Program-made: the position numbers and the translations under genes
Notes under the pieces: model-generated
The model's input: the letters and a program-made list of their open reading frames with translations, nothing else
Databases searched by the model: none
Told to the model about the DNA's origin: nothing
In this document: piece by piece, positions 25,599 through 34,258 of the stretch
Layout: the number at the start of each line of letters is the position of its first letter
How positions within the stretch are numbered: the stretch's first letter is position 1
Source of the DNA: Lentibacter sp. XHP0401
GTDB taxonomy: Bacteria > Pseudomonadota > Alphaproteobacteria > Rhodobacterales > Rhodobacteraceae
Length of the DNA stretch: 64,000 nucleotides
Assembly: GCF_025751535.1 (NCBI RefSeq)
Contig: NZ_JAOWLC010000007.1
Location: forward strand, 159,823-223,822
Direction of reading: 5' to 3'

Positions 25599-25687
25599 CC
25601 CGATGCCCCGCACACCCGTAATTTCGTCACCAACCATCTGTCGGCAAATGCCGCCTGATTCTCGTGTCCCCTTCGGAGAAAACACCC

Positions 25688-27460
25688 ATGAAAATGACAA
25701 CAGAAGAAGCCTTCGTAAAGGTGCTCCAGCGCCACGGCATCGCCCATGCTTTCGGCATTATCGGCTCCGCCATGATGCCGATCTCCGATCTCTTTCCAAA
25801 GGCAGGCATCACCTTCTGGGATTGCGCCCACGAAGGCTCCGCAGGCATGATGAGCGACGGCTACACCCGCGCCACCGGCAAAATGAGCATGATGATCGCC
25901 CAGAACGGCCCCGGCATCACAAACTTCGTGACTGCTGTCAAAACAGCCTATTGGAACCACACACCGCTCCTTCTCGTCACCCCCCAAGCCGCCAACAAAA
26001 CCATCGGTCAGGGCGGCTTTCAGGAAGTCGAGCAGATGAAGCTCTTTGAAGATATGGTCGCCTATCAGGAAGAGGTCCGCGACCCCTCCCGCGTGGTCGA
26101 AGTGCTCACCCGCGTTATCTCTCAGGCCAAGCGCCTCTCCGGTCCCGCCCAACTCAACATCCCGCGGGACTTCTGGACACAGGTGATTGATACCGAGATC
26201 AGTGATCCAATCGAATTCGAGCGCTCCCCTGGTGGCACAAACTCTGTGTCAGAGGCCGCCAAGCTCCTCAGCTCGGCCAAAAATCCAGTGATCCTCAACG
26301 GCGCAGGCGTTGTCCTCTCCGCAGGCGGAATCGCAGCAAGCCAGGCGCTCGCAGAGCGCCTCGATGCGCCTGTTTGCGTCGGTTATCAACACAACGATGC
26401 CTTCCCGGGTTCTCACCCTCTCTTTGCTGGCCCGCTCGGCTACAACGGTTCCAAGGCAGGCATGGAGCTTATCCGCGACGCCGATGTCGTCCTTTGTCTC
26501 GGCACGCGCCTCAACCCCTTCTCTACCCTTCCGGGCTACGGGATGGATTACTGGCCCACCAATGCCGAAATCATTCAGGTCGATATCAACCCCGACCGCA
26601 TCGGCCTCACCAAGAAAGTCACAGTCGGAATCGTCGGTGACGCGGCCATGGTTGCTCAAGGCATCCTCGGCCAGCTTTCAGGCACAGCAGGCGATGAAGG
26701 CCGCGAAGCCCGCAAAGCCCGTATTGCCGAGACCAAATCCAAATGGGCGCAGCAGCTCTCCTCGATGGACCACGAAGACGACGACGAAGGCACCGATTGG
26801 AACAAACGCGCCCGCGCCGACAAACCCGAATGGATGAGCCCCCGCATGGCATGGCGCGCAATCCAGTCGGCCCTGCCTGCCGATGCGATCATCTCGTCCG
26901 ATATCGGCAACAACTGCGCCATCGGCAACGCCTACCCAAGCTTCAACGAGGGCCGCAAATACCTCGCCCCTGGCCTCTTCGGCCCCTGCGGCTATGGCCT
27001 CCCCGCCGTTGTCGGTGCCAAAATCGGCTGCCCCGATGTGCCTGTCGTGGGCTTCTCGGGCGATGGCGCCTTCGGTATCGCGGTCAACGAGCTCACGGCG
27101 ATTGGCCGCGGCGAATGGCCCGCCGTCACGCAGGTTGTGTTCCGCAACTACCAGTGGGGCGCCGAAAAGCGTAACAGCACGCTCTGGTTTGATGACAACT
27201 TTGTCGGAACCGAACTCGACACAGATGTCAGCTACGCTGGCATCGCAACCGCCTGTGGCCTCAAAGGCGTTGTCGCCCGCACAATGGACGAGCTGACAAG
27301 CGCGCTCTCGCAAGCCTGTGAAGATCAGAAAAAAGGCATCACCACTCTCATTGAGGCCATGATCAACCAGGAACTCGGCGAGCCCTTCCGCCGCGACGCG
27401 ATGAAAAAGCCTGTCTCCGTGGCGGGCATTTCTGCTGCCGACATGGTTCCTCAAGCCTAA
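25688..27460 (+). CDS. xsc: Sulfoacetaldehyde acetyltransferase
   Basis: 590-residue thiamine-diphosphate enzyme that converts sulfoacetaldehyde and phosphate into acetyl phosphate and sulfite, the C-S bond-breaking step of taurine breakdown. It opens MKMTTEEAFVKVLQRHGIAH with AFGIIGSAMMPISDLFPKAG, the pyrimidine-domain region AQNGPGITNFVTAVKTAYWN, and the ThDP motif GFSGDGAFGIAVNELTAIGR ending in VFRN. Length fits Xsc (about 590) and the IGSAMMPISDLF segment separates it from acetolactate synthases. GGAG lies before ATG 25688. It follows tauR on the same strand; pta converges on it. Confidence 0.95.
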   Translation: MKMTTEEAFVKVLQRHGIAHAFGIIGSAMMPISDLFPKAGITFWDCAHEGSAGMMSDGYTRATGKMSMMIAQNGPGITNFVTAVKTAYWNHTPLLLVTPQAANKTIGQGGFQEVEQMKLFEDMVAYQEEVRDPSRVVEVLTRVISQAKRLSGPAQLNIPRDFWTQVIDTEISDPIEFERSPGGTNSVSEAAKLLSSAKNPVILNGAGVVLSAGGIAASQALAERLDAPVCVGYQHNDAFPGSHPLFAGPLGYNGSKAGMELIRDADVVLCLGTRLNPFSTLPGYGMDYWPTNAEIIQVDINPDRIGLTKKVTVGIVGDAAMVAQGILGQLSGTAGDEGREARKARIAETKSKWAQQLSSMDHEDDDEGTDWNKRARADKPEWMSPRMAWRAIQSALPADAIISSDIGNNCAIGNAYPSFNEGRKYLAPGLFGPCGYGLPAVVGAKIGCPDVPVVGFSGDGAFGIAVNELTAIGRGEWPAVTQVVFRNYQWGAEKRNSTLWFDDNFVGTELDTDVSYAGIATACGLKGVVARTMDELTSALSQACEDQKKGITTLIEAMINQELGEPFRRDAMKKPVSVAGISAADMVPQA

Positions 27461-27528
27461 GTTATGATAGGGTCCAGCATCACAAGCACCACTCCGGCGC
27501 AAGGTGCTGGACCTGCCATATCAAAAAC

Positions 27529-28380
27529 TCAGCTCATAGCGCAGCATACCGCTGTAACGGCGACAATATCCTCAACAGTCGCGCCGCGGCTCAAATCTCC
27601 GACAGGTTTGGCAAAGCCCTGCAAAATTGGCCCAAGCGCCTGCGCACCCGCCAGCTCTTGCGCCAGCTTATACGCGATATTCCCCGCATCCAGATTTGGG
27701 AATATCAACACATTCGCATTGCCTGTTCCCATTCCTTTCTTCTGCGCAACAGTCGCGTTAAGAGCAGCATCGCCCTGCACAGGCCCGGTAAAGCCCGTGC
27801 GCTCCGCCGCGTTTCGCACCCGTTCCACACTCTCTCCCGCGCCGCTCGTGCCTGTGGAGAATGACAGCATCGCAACCTCCGCGTGCCCCAGCAGCGCCTT
27901 GGCCGAAACCTCCGAGGCGCGTGCAATATCAGCCAGTTCATCGGCACTCGGCAACAGGTTCAGCGCGCAATCCGCAAAGATCACCTCGCGCCCGTCAGGA
28001 AACAGCATCACGAAAAACGATGAGGCCGTAGAAACCCCCTCCGCAGGGCCGATAGCCATCGCCGCTGCCTCGATCACCCGCCGCGTTGGGCTGTCCGCCC
28101 CCGCAACCATCACGTCCGCTTCGCCAGCGGCCACCATAGCCGCCGCACGATACAGAGGCTTCGCCAAAAGCCGCTGCGCCATCGCCTCTTTCATCCCCCG
28201 CGCCGCTACCAAGGCCGCGACTTGTGCGTCCGTCACCTCGCCCAAATCCAAAGGCATGCAAATCCCCTCCGCCTCAAGCTGCGCCATGGCCGCAGCCACC
28301 CGCGGCTCCTCGGCTTCGGGAAACACCACGCGCGCGCGCCGCGCTGTCGCCGCCGCAAATATCTTCTCCAAAAACGCCAT
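27529..28380 (-). CDS. pta: Phosphate acetyltransferase (short form)
   Basis: 283-residue phosphotransacetylase consisting of the PTA_PTB domain alone, which makes acetyl-CoA from acetyl phosphate. Seen are ARRARVVFPEAEEPRVAAAM at the start, ADVMVAGADSPTRRVIEAAA, LSFSTGTSGAGESVERVRNA, and the terminal NVLIFPNLDAGNIAYKLAQE. In the taurine path it uses the acetyl phosphate made by Xsc. It is on the opposite strand to xsc, whereas the usual order in relatives is xsc-pta in one direction. It diverges from citrate synthase with only 35 bases between start codons. Confidence 0.93.
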   Translation of the reverse strand: MAFLEKIFAAATARRARVVFPEAEEPRVAAAMAQLEAEGICMPLDLGEVTDAQVAALVAARGMKEAMAQRLLAKPLYRAAAMVAAGEADVMVAGADSPTRRVIEAAAMAIGPAEGVSTASSFFVMLFPDGREVIFADCALNLLPSADELADIARASEVSAKALLGHAEVAMLSFSTGTSGAGESVERVRNAAERTGFTGPVQGDAALNATVAQKKGMGTGNANVLIFPNLDAGNIAYKLAQELAGAQALGPILQGFAKPVGDLSRGATVEDIVAVTAVCCAMS

Positions 28381-28415
28381 AAATGCCCCCCATACTGCCT
28401 GCAAAGGAGCCAGCA

Positions 28416-29549
28416 ATGAGCACTGACGTCAAGATAAACAGAGGCCTGAAAGGCATCTATTTCGAGCGCTCCGGCGTGTCCCACATCGACGGTGCAAAAG
28501 GCGAGCTGTCCTATCGCGGCTATTCCATCCACGATCTCGCCACCAAATCCACCTTCGAGGAAGTCTGCTACCTGCTTATCTTCGGTGAGCTTCCAAGCGC
28601 GCCCGAGCTGGCCGGTTTTGATGCCAGACTCAAAGCCGCCCGCACGCTGCCCCCCGAGATTTACGACATCATCCAGGCCACACAACACGGCCATCCGATG
28701 GATGTCCTGCGCACCGCCGTTTCCGCCCTCGCAGCACTTGAGCCCGCCAGTCAGGAAGTCGGCGAGGAAGCTTTCATCGAAAACGGCATCCGCCTCACAG
28801 CCCAAGTCCCGATGATCATCGCCGCACATGAAAATATCCGCAACGGACGCCCCCCCGTCACGGCTGACCCTTCCCTAAGCCACGCAGCCAACTGGCTCTA
28901 CATGCTCAAAGGCGAGCGCCCGTCTGACGATGCCGCGCGCCTCGCCGATGTTGATTTCATCCTTCACGCCGAACACGGTGCAAACGCCTCCGCCTTCGCC
29001 GCCCGCGTCACTGTTGGAACCGAGGCAAACCTGCACGGCGCCATGGTCACAGCCCTCAGCACGCTGGCTGGCCCCGCCCATGGCGGCGCAGCCGAAGATG
29101 TGATGAAAATGGTGCAGGAAATCGGCACCCCCGAAAATGCCGCCGCCTACGTCAAAACCAAACGCGCCGCCCGCGAAGCCGTCACAGGCTTCGGCCACCG
29201 TGTCTACCGCGCCGAAGATCCGCGCGCGCGCCACATGCGCGAAGGTGTGCGCAAGCTCGGGCAAGAGATGGGCGCGCCGGAATGGTACGAAATACTGCAA
29301 GCGGTCGTGGAAGCCATGCAACCCTATTCCCGCCACGGTCTCAACGTAAATGTCGACTTTTACTCAGGCGTCATCTACCAGTTGCACGGTATTCCGATGG
29401 ACCTCTACGTGCCGATCTTCGCAATCGGCCGCATGCCCGGCTGGATCATCCAATGCATCGAGCAACAACGCGGCAATATTCTCATCCGTCCGCTCACTCT
29501 CTACAACGGCCCCGAAATGCGCGATTACGTGGATATGGACAACAGGTGA
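28416..29549 (+). CDS. Citrate synthase (short type; methylcitrate synthase possible)
   Basis: 377-residue citrate synthase. It starts MSTDVKINRGLKGIYFERSG, and has the catalytic-histidine segments HAEHGANASAFAARV and GPAHGGAAEDVMKM and the GFGHRVYRAEDPRARHM region with its aspartate further on (VNVDFYSGVIYQ). It is shorter than the 430-residue hexameric GltA and resembles the dimeric form that includes 2-methylcitrate synthases. With no prpB or prpD nearby and pta opposite, a role in condensing the acetyl-CoA made from taurine is a reasonable inference. The TSUP gene overlaps its stop (GTGA). Confidence 0.88.
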   Translation: MSTDVKINRGLKGIYFERSGVSHIDGAKGELSYRGYSIHDLATKSTFEEVCYLLIFGELPSAPELAGFDARLKAARTLPPEIYDIIQATQHGHPMDVLRTAVSALAALEPASQEVGEEAFIENGIRLTAQVPMIIAAHENIRNGRPPVTADPSLSHAANWLYMLKGERPSDDAARLADVDFILHAEHGANASAFAARVTVGTEANLHGAMVTALSTLAGPAHGGAAEDVMKMVQEIGTPENAAAYVKTKRAAREAVTGFGHRVYRAEDPRARHMREGVRKLGQEMGAPEWYEILQAVVEAMQPYSRHGLNVNVDFYSGVIYQLHGIPMDLYVPIFAIGRMPGWIIQCIEQQRGNILIRPLTLYNGPEMRDYVDMDNR

Positions 29550-30295
29550 CAGCCCTCGCCCAACTCACAGCCTCCGAGCTGGCCTTCGCGCTCATTGCGG
29601 TCTTCGTCGCCGGAATGGTGCGCGGCTTTGCCGGCTTTGCGCTCTCGGCGCTCGTCATGGCTTCCCTCGCCAGCATGATCCCCCCTGTCGAGCTTATTCC
29701 CGTCTGCACCATGCTAGAGCTCGCCTCCGCCATGCTTCTCCTGCGCGGCGGCTTCGGTGAAGCCAACAAGCGCATGGCCTTCACCCTACAAGCAGGCGCG
29801 CTCATCGGCGTGCCAACGGGCCTCTACCTCACCAAAACGCTTGATCCGGAACTCTCCAAAATCATCGCACTCTGCCTCGTGGTCACACTCGCGCTGCTAC
29901 AGCTTGCGCGCGTCCGCCTGCCTGTCTCGCCATCTCCGGTGGCAACCTTTGTCACAGGCATCACATCGGGCTTCGTCACAGGCCTCGCCAGTATCGGTGG
30001 CATGGTCATTGCGCTCTATACGCTGGCGCTGCAAATGCCCCCCAAAAACATGCGCGGCTCGCTCATCCTGATCATCTTCATCGGCGGCACGCTCACGTTC
30101 CTCTGGCAAATCCTCTACGGCATGATCACGGAACTGGCCCTCACCCGCTTCGCAATCTTCGCGCTGCCCATGCTCGCAGGCGTCCTCATCGGCCGTGCCA
30201 ACTTCAAGCCCGAATACGAGCGCTTCTACCGCCCCTTCTGCCTCACCCTACTCATAGGTCTCGGCGCGGCTGGCCTGCTAAGAACAGTCCTCTAG
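29546..30295 (+). CDS. tauE: Sulfite exporter, TauE/SafE (TSUP) family
   Basis: 249-residue membrane protein with about eight hydrophobic helices and the TSUP signature at the N-terminal repeat (FVAGMVRGFAGFALSALVMA) and its counterpart (GITSGFVTGLASIGGMVIAL). Family members export sulfite, sulfoacetate or related anions. The start is GTG 29546, which overlaps the TGA of citrate synthase (GTGA). Being in the taurine cluster next to xsc, whose by-product is sulfite, makes sulfite efflux the most likely job. The symbol is an inference from family and context. Confidence 0.85.
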   Translation: MTALAQLTASELAFALIAVFVAGMVRGFAGFALSALVMASLASMIPPVELIPVCTMLELASAMLLLRGGFGEANKRMAFTLQAGALIGVPTGLYLTKTLDPELSKIIALCLVVTLALLQLARVRLPVSPSPVATFVTGITSGFVTGLASIGGMVIALYTLALQMPPKNMRGSLILIIFIGGTLTFLWQILYGMITELALTRFAIFALPMLAGVLIGRANFKPEYERFYRPFCLTLLIGLGAAGLLRTVL

Positions 30296-30367
30296 GCTTC
30301 TTCTGTTCAAAATACTTGAATCCCGCAGCCGCCAAATGCGCCACGCGATTCATAGCGCACGGGCGAT

Positions 30368-30410
30368 GGCACGGCGGGGTGGGCGGGCGGGAGCCGTGCC
30401 ACCGCCCGCC
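30368..30410. repeat. Overlapping alternative G/C hairpins
   Basis: GGCACGGC (30368-30375) pairs with GCCGTGCC (30393-30400), and GGCGGGCGG (30382-30390) pairs with CCGCCCGCC (30402-30410). The two perfect stems share bases so only one can form at a time. They lie between the converging TSUP and DUF1523 genes and may end both transcripts, though no T-run follows. Confidence 0.6.
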
Positions 30411-30424
30411 TCTCAAAGCTCAGA

Positions 30425-31063
30425 TCACTTGCGCCAGCTATCAAGCCACTTCTGTACGCGGCTCTTACGCGTGTCATACCCGTCTTCAAGCGCGTCTACA
30501 GCGGGGTCAACAGTGCGCTCCAGAAACTGGCGCCACATCGCCCGCACAAAGAAAAACCCGACAATCAGGAAGACAAAGAAGAAGATGTTAAACCACGGGA
30601 CAGGCCGATACTCGGGCCCGCTCACAGGCTTGACAGCAATCGCATTGGGATAGATCGAAAGGAAGCGCACCCGCCAGCCATAATGGGTAATCGAAACCCA
30701 CTGATCCTTGCCTGCAAGCGCCGAGGCTTCCGCCTCAAGGTCCGAGCTGTCAAACTTGAAATACGGCGGATACACCCCCGTATCCTCGTTGCGATAGACC
30801 ATCACACGCTCGCCCCCACGCCACAGCCCGAGGAACCAGGTGTTCACCTTAACCGTGTTGATCAACCGCAAGTCGCGCATGTCGCCTTCGTCCGCACCCA
30901 GATCAACCTGGTTGTAAAACGGCCGCTGTATCCATGACAGCCGCTCCAGCCGGTCCGAAATCCCTGTGATCTTGACCACATCATGCTGTGGCAGCGTGTA
31001 GTGCAGGTAGAACCCCGCAACCAAAAACAGGATCACCCGCAAAAATCGTCTTACATTGCGCAT
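30425..31063 (-). CDS. DUF1523 family membrane protein
   Basis: 212 residues with an N-terminal helix (LRVILFLVAGFYLHYTLPQH, 8-27), a soluble domain exposed to the periplasm by prediction (about 28-150, with KVNTWFLGLWRGGERVMVYR and YPPYFKFDSSDLEAEASALA), and a second helix (FNIFFFVFLIVGFFFVRAMW, about 158-178) before a charged cytoplasmic tail. The HYTLPQHDVVKITG segment is the DUF1523 signature. Function unknown. It ends the leftward cluster that begins with the coiled-coil gene at 39484 and follows a small two-helix protein by 11 bases. Confidence 0.85.
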   Translation of the reverse strand: MRNVRRFLRVILFLVAGFYLHYTLPQHDVVKITGISDRLERLSWIQRPFYNQVDLGADEGDMRDLRLINTVKVNTWFLGLWRGGERVMVYRNEDTGVYPPYFKFDSSDLEAEASALAGKDQWVSITHYGWRVRFLSIYPNAIAVKPVSGPEYRPVPWFNIFFFVFLIVGFFFVRAMWRQFLERTVDPAVDALEDGYDTRKSRVQKWLDSWRK

Positions 31064-31074
31064 CGCGCGTCCTC

Positions 31075-31344
31075 TCAGTTGATCACATAAATCAGCGTCA
31101 CCACCGCAATGGTGGGTATCACATAAACCAGCAAGATCAACTTCCGCCTGAAGCCGCTCTGATATCTGGCCATACCCGCCTCAACAAACGTGTCGCGGTC
31201 TGTCTCGGTCTCTCCTGCCTCGTTTTGCTCCGCCCACTCGTCCTCAAGCCACTCGCGCCGCACGGAGCGCGAATAAATCGAGATCAGCACATAGATAATC
31301 GTGAGCAGAATAAACCCGAGTATCCCAAACCAGATAAACTGCAT
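31075..31344 (-). CDS. Small two-helix membrane protein
   Basis: 89 residues: helix 1 (IWFGILGFILLTIIYVLISI, 4-23), a charged loop (REWLEDEWAEQNEAGETETD; VEAGMARYQSGFRRK), and helix 2 (LILLVYVIPTIAVVTLIYVI, 69-88). With both ends outside, the 45-residue acidic loop would be cytoplasmic. No family recognised. It lies one base after the stop of the 449-residue gene upstream and 11 bases before DUF1523, so it is part of that operon. Confidence 0.78.
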   Translation of the reverse strand: MQFIWFGILGFILLTIIYVLISIYSRSVRREWLEDEWAEQNEAGETETDRDTFVEAGMARYQSGFRRKLILLVYVIPTIAVVTLIYVIN

Positions 31345-31345
31345 C

Positions 31346-32695
31346 TTATCTCCTCACAGCGCCCCAAGGGCCAACCCTCACAATCAAGTCTTCCCGCGCA
31401 GCCTCTTCATCCCCTGCTTCAAAGAGTGGCGCGTCATGGCCAAACAGCGCCTCGCGCGCGCCCGCCTTGTCCACAGCATATTCGCGGTGCAGAAAATCGG
31501 CTACAAAAGATTTCTTCGTCTCGTTCCAGCCCGCATACAGGCGGTAAAACAGCTCCTTGTGGCAGATGAAAAGCTGGCGCACATCCTTGGGCGCAAGCTC
31601 TGCCAAAAGCATGTTCACAAGGTCGCGGTCTTCATGGTTCGCTGCCCGTAGCGTGTAAAAATATGCAGGGTTGTCACTGGTGATCTTAGGCCATTTGCCC
31701 CCGCCCTCGGCCCAGCTTACAAGCGCCGCCAGCGTGTGAAACTCTTGCGGAAGCCCCGCCGCATTGCCCCGTGCCAACGCGCGAATGTCCGCCCGTGTCG
31801 CACCGGTAAGGTCAAGCCCCACCTCCTGTGCCGCATCCACCACGATAAAATCCATCTTCTGACGCAAAATCGCCGCTGCATCAATGCCGCGCGCTTTCAC
31901 AATCGACTCCACCAGCCCGTTCAGCTCAAGAAACTTGGCAATCTGGTTTCGGTCTTTCAAATCAAATACATGCGCAATCGGCAGCTTGCCCAAACCGGCC
32001 TTGTCACCACTCGCAATCACCGCAGGATGCTCGACTCCGCGAAACAGATACAGCCCGCCAAAATGCGCGGTCCAGAAGTTGTCCTGCGCAAAAGCGCGGG
32101 CCGTCAGCTTCACAGGGTTGCGCACGACATCCCCGGTGCTCTTCGCCGTCTCGATCATCTCGGCGATCAGCACATCATCAAACCAGCCGTCTTCCTCGCC
32201 TTTGAAACGGTCAATCAGCTTGCCCAGCTTCGCACCCTGCCGCACCGTGCCTTCGGTCGTATCCGCTTCGACTTCAATCTTGCGGATGTCGAACAGCCGC
32301 GCAGGCGTTTCCACTTTGTAAACCGAGTTGAGCAACTCCCCCGCCACAGCGTCCCGCGCCGTCAGAGCAAAAAGCTGGCGCTCGTTGTCCTCGATAAACT
32401 GCCGCAATATCCCGCGGCTGGTCGAAAACTTCGCATTGAGCAAAGGCGCGCTCCGCTGCTCCGTGCTCAGCAAGATAAACTGCCGGTTCACCCCCGCATG
32501 GTTCAGGTAAAGATGGTCGCCCAGTTCGTCGCCCACTTCGGGGGAATATCCTGAGATATCAACATGAAAGTCGCTTAAAGCCGTGCGCCTCCCTGTGAGG
32601 TGCTCAAGTGCGCGGTTATACCGCTCCACAAGCGCTGCACTGCTCACATGCATGAGATTGCCAAACATAAGCCCGCGCTCGATCAGCCGTTTCAT
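31346..32695 (-). CDS. Conserved protein of unknown function (possibly DUF6638)
   Basis: 449-residue soluble protein starting MKRLIERGLMFGNLMHVSSA. No signal peptide, helix or nucleotide motif is seen. Features include LSDFHVDISGYSPEVGDELG, GLYLFRGVEHPAVIASGDKA and a lipase-unlike alpha-rich C-terminus (LAPKDVRQLFICHKELFYRL). The sequence recalls a Rhodobacteraceae family I believe is catalogued as DUF6638, but that name is from memory. AAGGAG precedes the ATG by 11 bases. It belongs to the leftward ATPase/coiled-coil cluster but is separated from the ATPase by 2.4 kb of inserted genes. Confidence 0.75.
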   Translation of the reverse strand: MKRLIERGLMFGNLMHVSSAALVERYNRALEHLTGRRTALSDFHVDISGYSPEVGDELGDHLYLNHAGVNRQFILLSTEQRSAPLLNAKFSTSRGILRQFIEDNERQLFALTARDAVAGELLNSVYKVETPARLFDIRKIEVEADTTEGTVRQGAKLGKLIDRFKGEEDGWFDDVLIAEMIETAKSTGDVVRNPVKLTARAFAQDNFWTAHFGGLYLFRGVEHPAVIASGDKAGLGKLPIAHVFDLKDRNQIAKFLELNGLVESIVKARGIDAAAILRQKMDFIVVDAAQEVGLDLTGATRADIRALARGNAAGLPQEFHTLAALVSWAEGGGKWPKITSDNPAYFYTLRAANHEDRDLVNMLLAELAPKDVRQLFICHKELFYRLYAGWNETKKSFVADFLHREYAVDKAGAREALFGHDAPLFEAGDEEAAREDLIVRVGPWGAVRR

Positions 32696-32855
32696 AGCCC
32701 CACACACTCCTTAAAACCTGCGCGCACAGTCCTGCATTTCGCATCACTTTGCAACGCCTCCCCGATCACTACGGCGGCTGAACTCTCGGCGCTCGGCTGC
32801 GAAACATTCCCGGATCAGCCTCCCCTTTGTTTTGACAAAACACACAATTTTGCCC

Positions 32856-32876
32856 GAAACAGATCTAAATTGTTTC
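32856..32876. promoter_or_regulatory. Inverted repeat near the Hint gene promoter
   Basis: GAAACA (32856-32861) and TGTTTC (32871-32876) form a dyad with a nine-base spacer, directly followed by TATAAT at 32877-32882. This may be an operator over the -10 region of the rightward Hint gene; no good -35 at 17 bases is seen, consistent with an activator-dependent promoter. Confidence 0.35.
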
Positions 32877-32944
32877 TATAATCGGTCCAATATCCGCCAC
32901 TCCGCTCCGTCAATCTCCCCTTGCGCAAATAAAGGGGCGAGTGA

Positions 32945-34183
32945 ATGGCCACGGTTGGCTACTACGCAATGACAGCAGGCCAAGGCCTTGCGTCACAGGT
33001 CGACGAGATCACGAACAACGGCGACACCGCTGTTAACGTGACCATTCCCAATGCCACGCAACTTGCCTCTCTCGACAGCCTCTACGTGGTCAACGAAAGC
33101 AACGGCGCTTTCGGCGCCGAGTATATGGCCAACCTCGGGGCCATTTCCTCAGCCGTCAACGATGGCATGAATCTCATCATCTTTGACCGCTACGTGACAA
33201 ATGCCCAGACAATCCTCCCGGGCTCGGGCGCAACAGTCACAACCGTGCGGTCTTTTACATCCGATATTGATGTCGCCGCAGGTGCGCCCAGCGGCTTCAC
33301 CAACGGCCCCAACGGCACAATCGACGACAACACATTCGATGGCGGCAACTATTCGGCCCACGGATATGTCACGCTTGCCTCCCTGCCCGCGGGGGCCGTG
33401 CCGCTGCTCACAACCGGCGACTCCTCACAGATCGTTGCCTTCACCTACCCTGTCGGGTCTGGCAATGTGTTCTATTCCACAATCCCGCTCGACTATTACA
33501 CTGGCGCAAACAATTCGGCGATCACACCCGCCGAGATTTTCACACTCTTCGGCAACACCGAAGAAATCCTCTGCTTCACTGCCGGCACCCTGATGACAAC
33601 AGCCGCAGGCGAACAGCCCGTTGAAACACTGCGCATAGGCGATAACATCCCAGTCGCCCGCGGCGGCACGCAGACGATCCGCTGGATCAGTACCACACGC
33701 GTCAGCGCCAGAGACCTCGCGCGCAACCCCAAGCTGCGCCCCGTGCGCATCACCGCAGGCAGCCTTGGCAACGGCCTTCCAAAGCGCGACCTGCTGGTCA
33801 GCCGCCAGCACCGTATGCTCGTGCGCTCCCGCGTGGCCGAGCGCATGTTCGGCGCGCCCGAAGCGCTGGTGTCAGCCATCAAGCTCACCGCTTTGCCGGG
33901 TGTCTATGTCGACGAAACAGTCGACAGCGTGCACTACGTCCACATCCTGTTTGACCAACATGAAATCATCATGGCCGAAGGCGCGGCCTCGGAAAGCCTC
34001 TTCACAGGCCCCGAAGCCTTAAAGTCCGTCCCAGCCGCCGCCCGCGCCGAGCTGATGCAACTCTTCCCCGAGCTCACAACGCTCAACCACACCGCAATCG
34101 CCGCCGCGCATATCCCGTCAGGCAAGCTACAATCAGCGCTGGTGGCGCGGCATCTGAAGAACGCGAAAGCGGTTTATGCGTAG
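32945..34183 (+). CDS. Hint-domain protein (roseobacter type)
   Basis: 412 residues. The N-terminal half (1-210) resembles a Rossmann or glutamine-amidotransferase-like domain of unknown role (LASLDSLYVVNESNGAFGAE; NDGMNLIIFDRYVTNAQTIL; VGSGNVFYSTIPLDYYTGAN). The second half opens with the Hint signature CFTAGTLMTTAAGEQPVETL and continues DLLVSRQHRMLVRSR and HYVHILFDQHEIIMAEGAAS. In roseobacters such Hint modules end many exported proteins and may cleave or cross-link themselves; activity is not proven. No signal peptide is seen, so type I secretion is likely. It lies on the opposite strand inside the leftward cluster. Confidence 0.83.
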   Translation: MATVGYYAMTAGQGLASQVDEITNNGDTAVNVTIPNATQLASLDSLYVVNESNGAFGAEYMANLGAISSAVNDGMNLIIFDRYVTNAQTILPGSGATVTTVRSFTSDIDVAAGAPSGFTNGPNGTIDDNTFDGGNYSAHGYVTLASLPAGAVPLLTTGDSSQIVAFTYPVGSGNVFYSTIPLDYYTGANNSAITPAEIFTLFGNTEEILCFTAGTLMTTAAGEQPVETLRIGDNIPVARGGTQTIRWISTTRVSARDLARNPKLRPVRITAGSLGNGLPKRDLLVSRQHRMLVRSRVAERMFGAPEALVSAIKLTALPGVYVDETVDSVHYVHILFDQHEIIMAEGAASESLFTGPEALKSVPAAARAELMQLFPELTTLNHTAIAAAHIPSGKLQSALVARHLKNAKAVYA

Positions 34184-34258
34184 GCCGCCCTCGCAGCACA
34201 GGTAGGGTGGGAGCCAACCCACCTCTCATTAAAATCAAACCGTTTTAGATGAGGCGTT

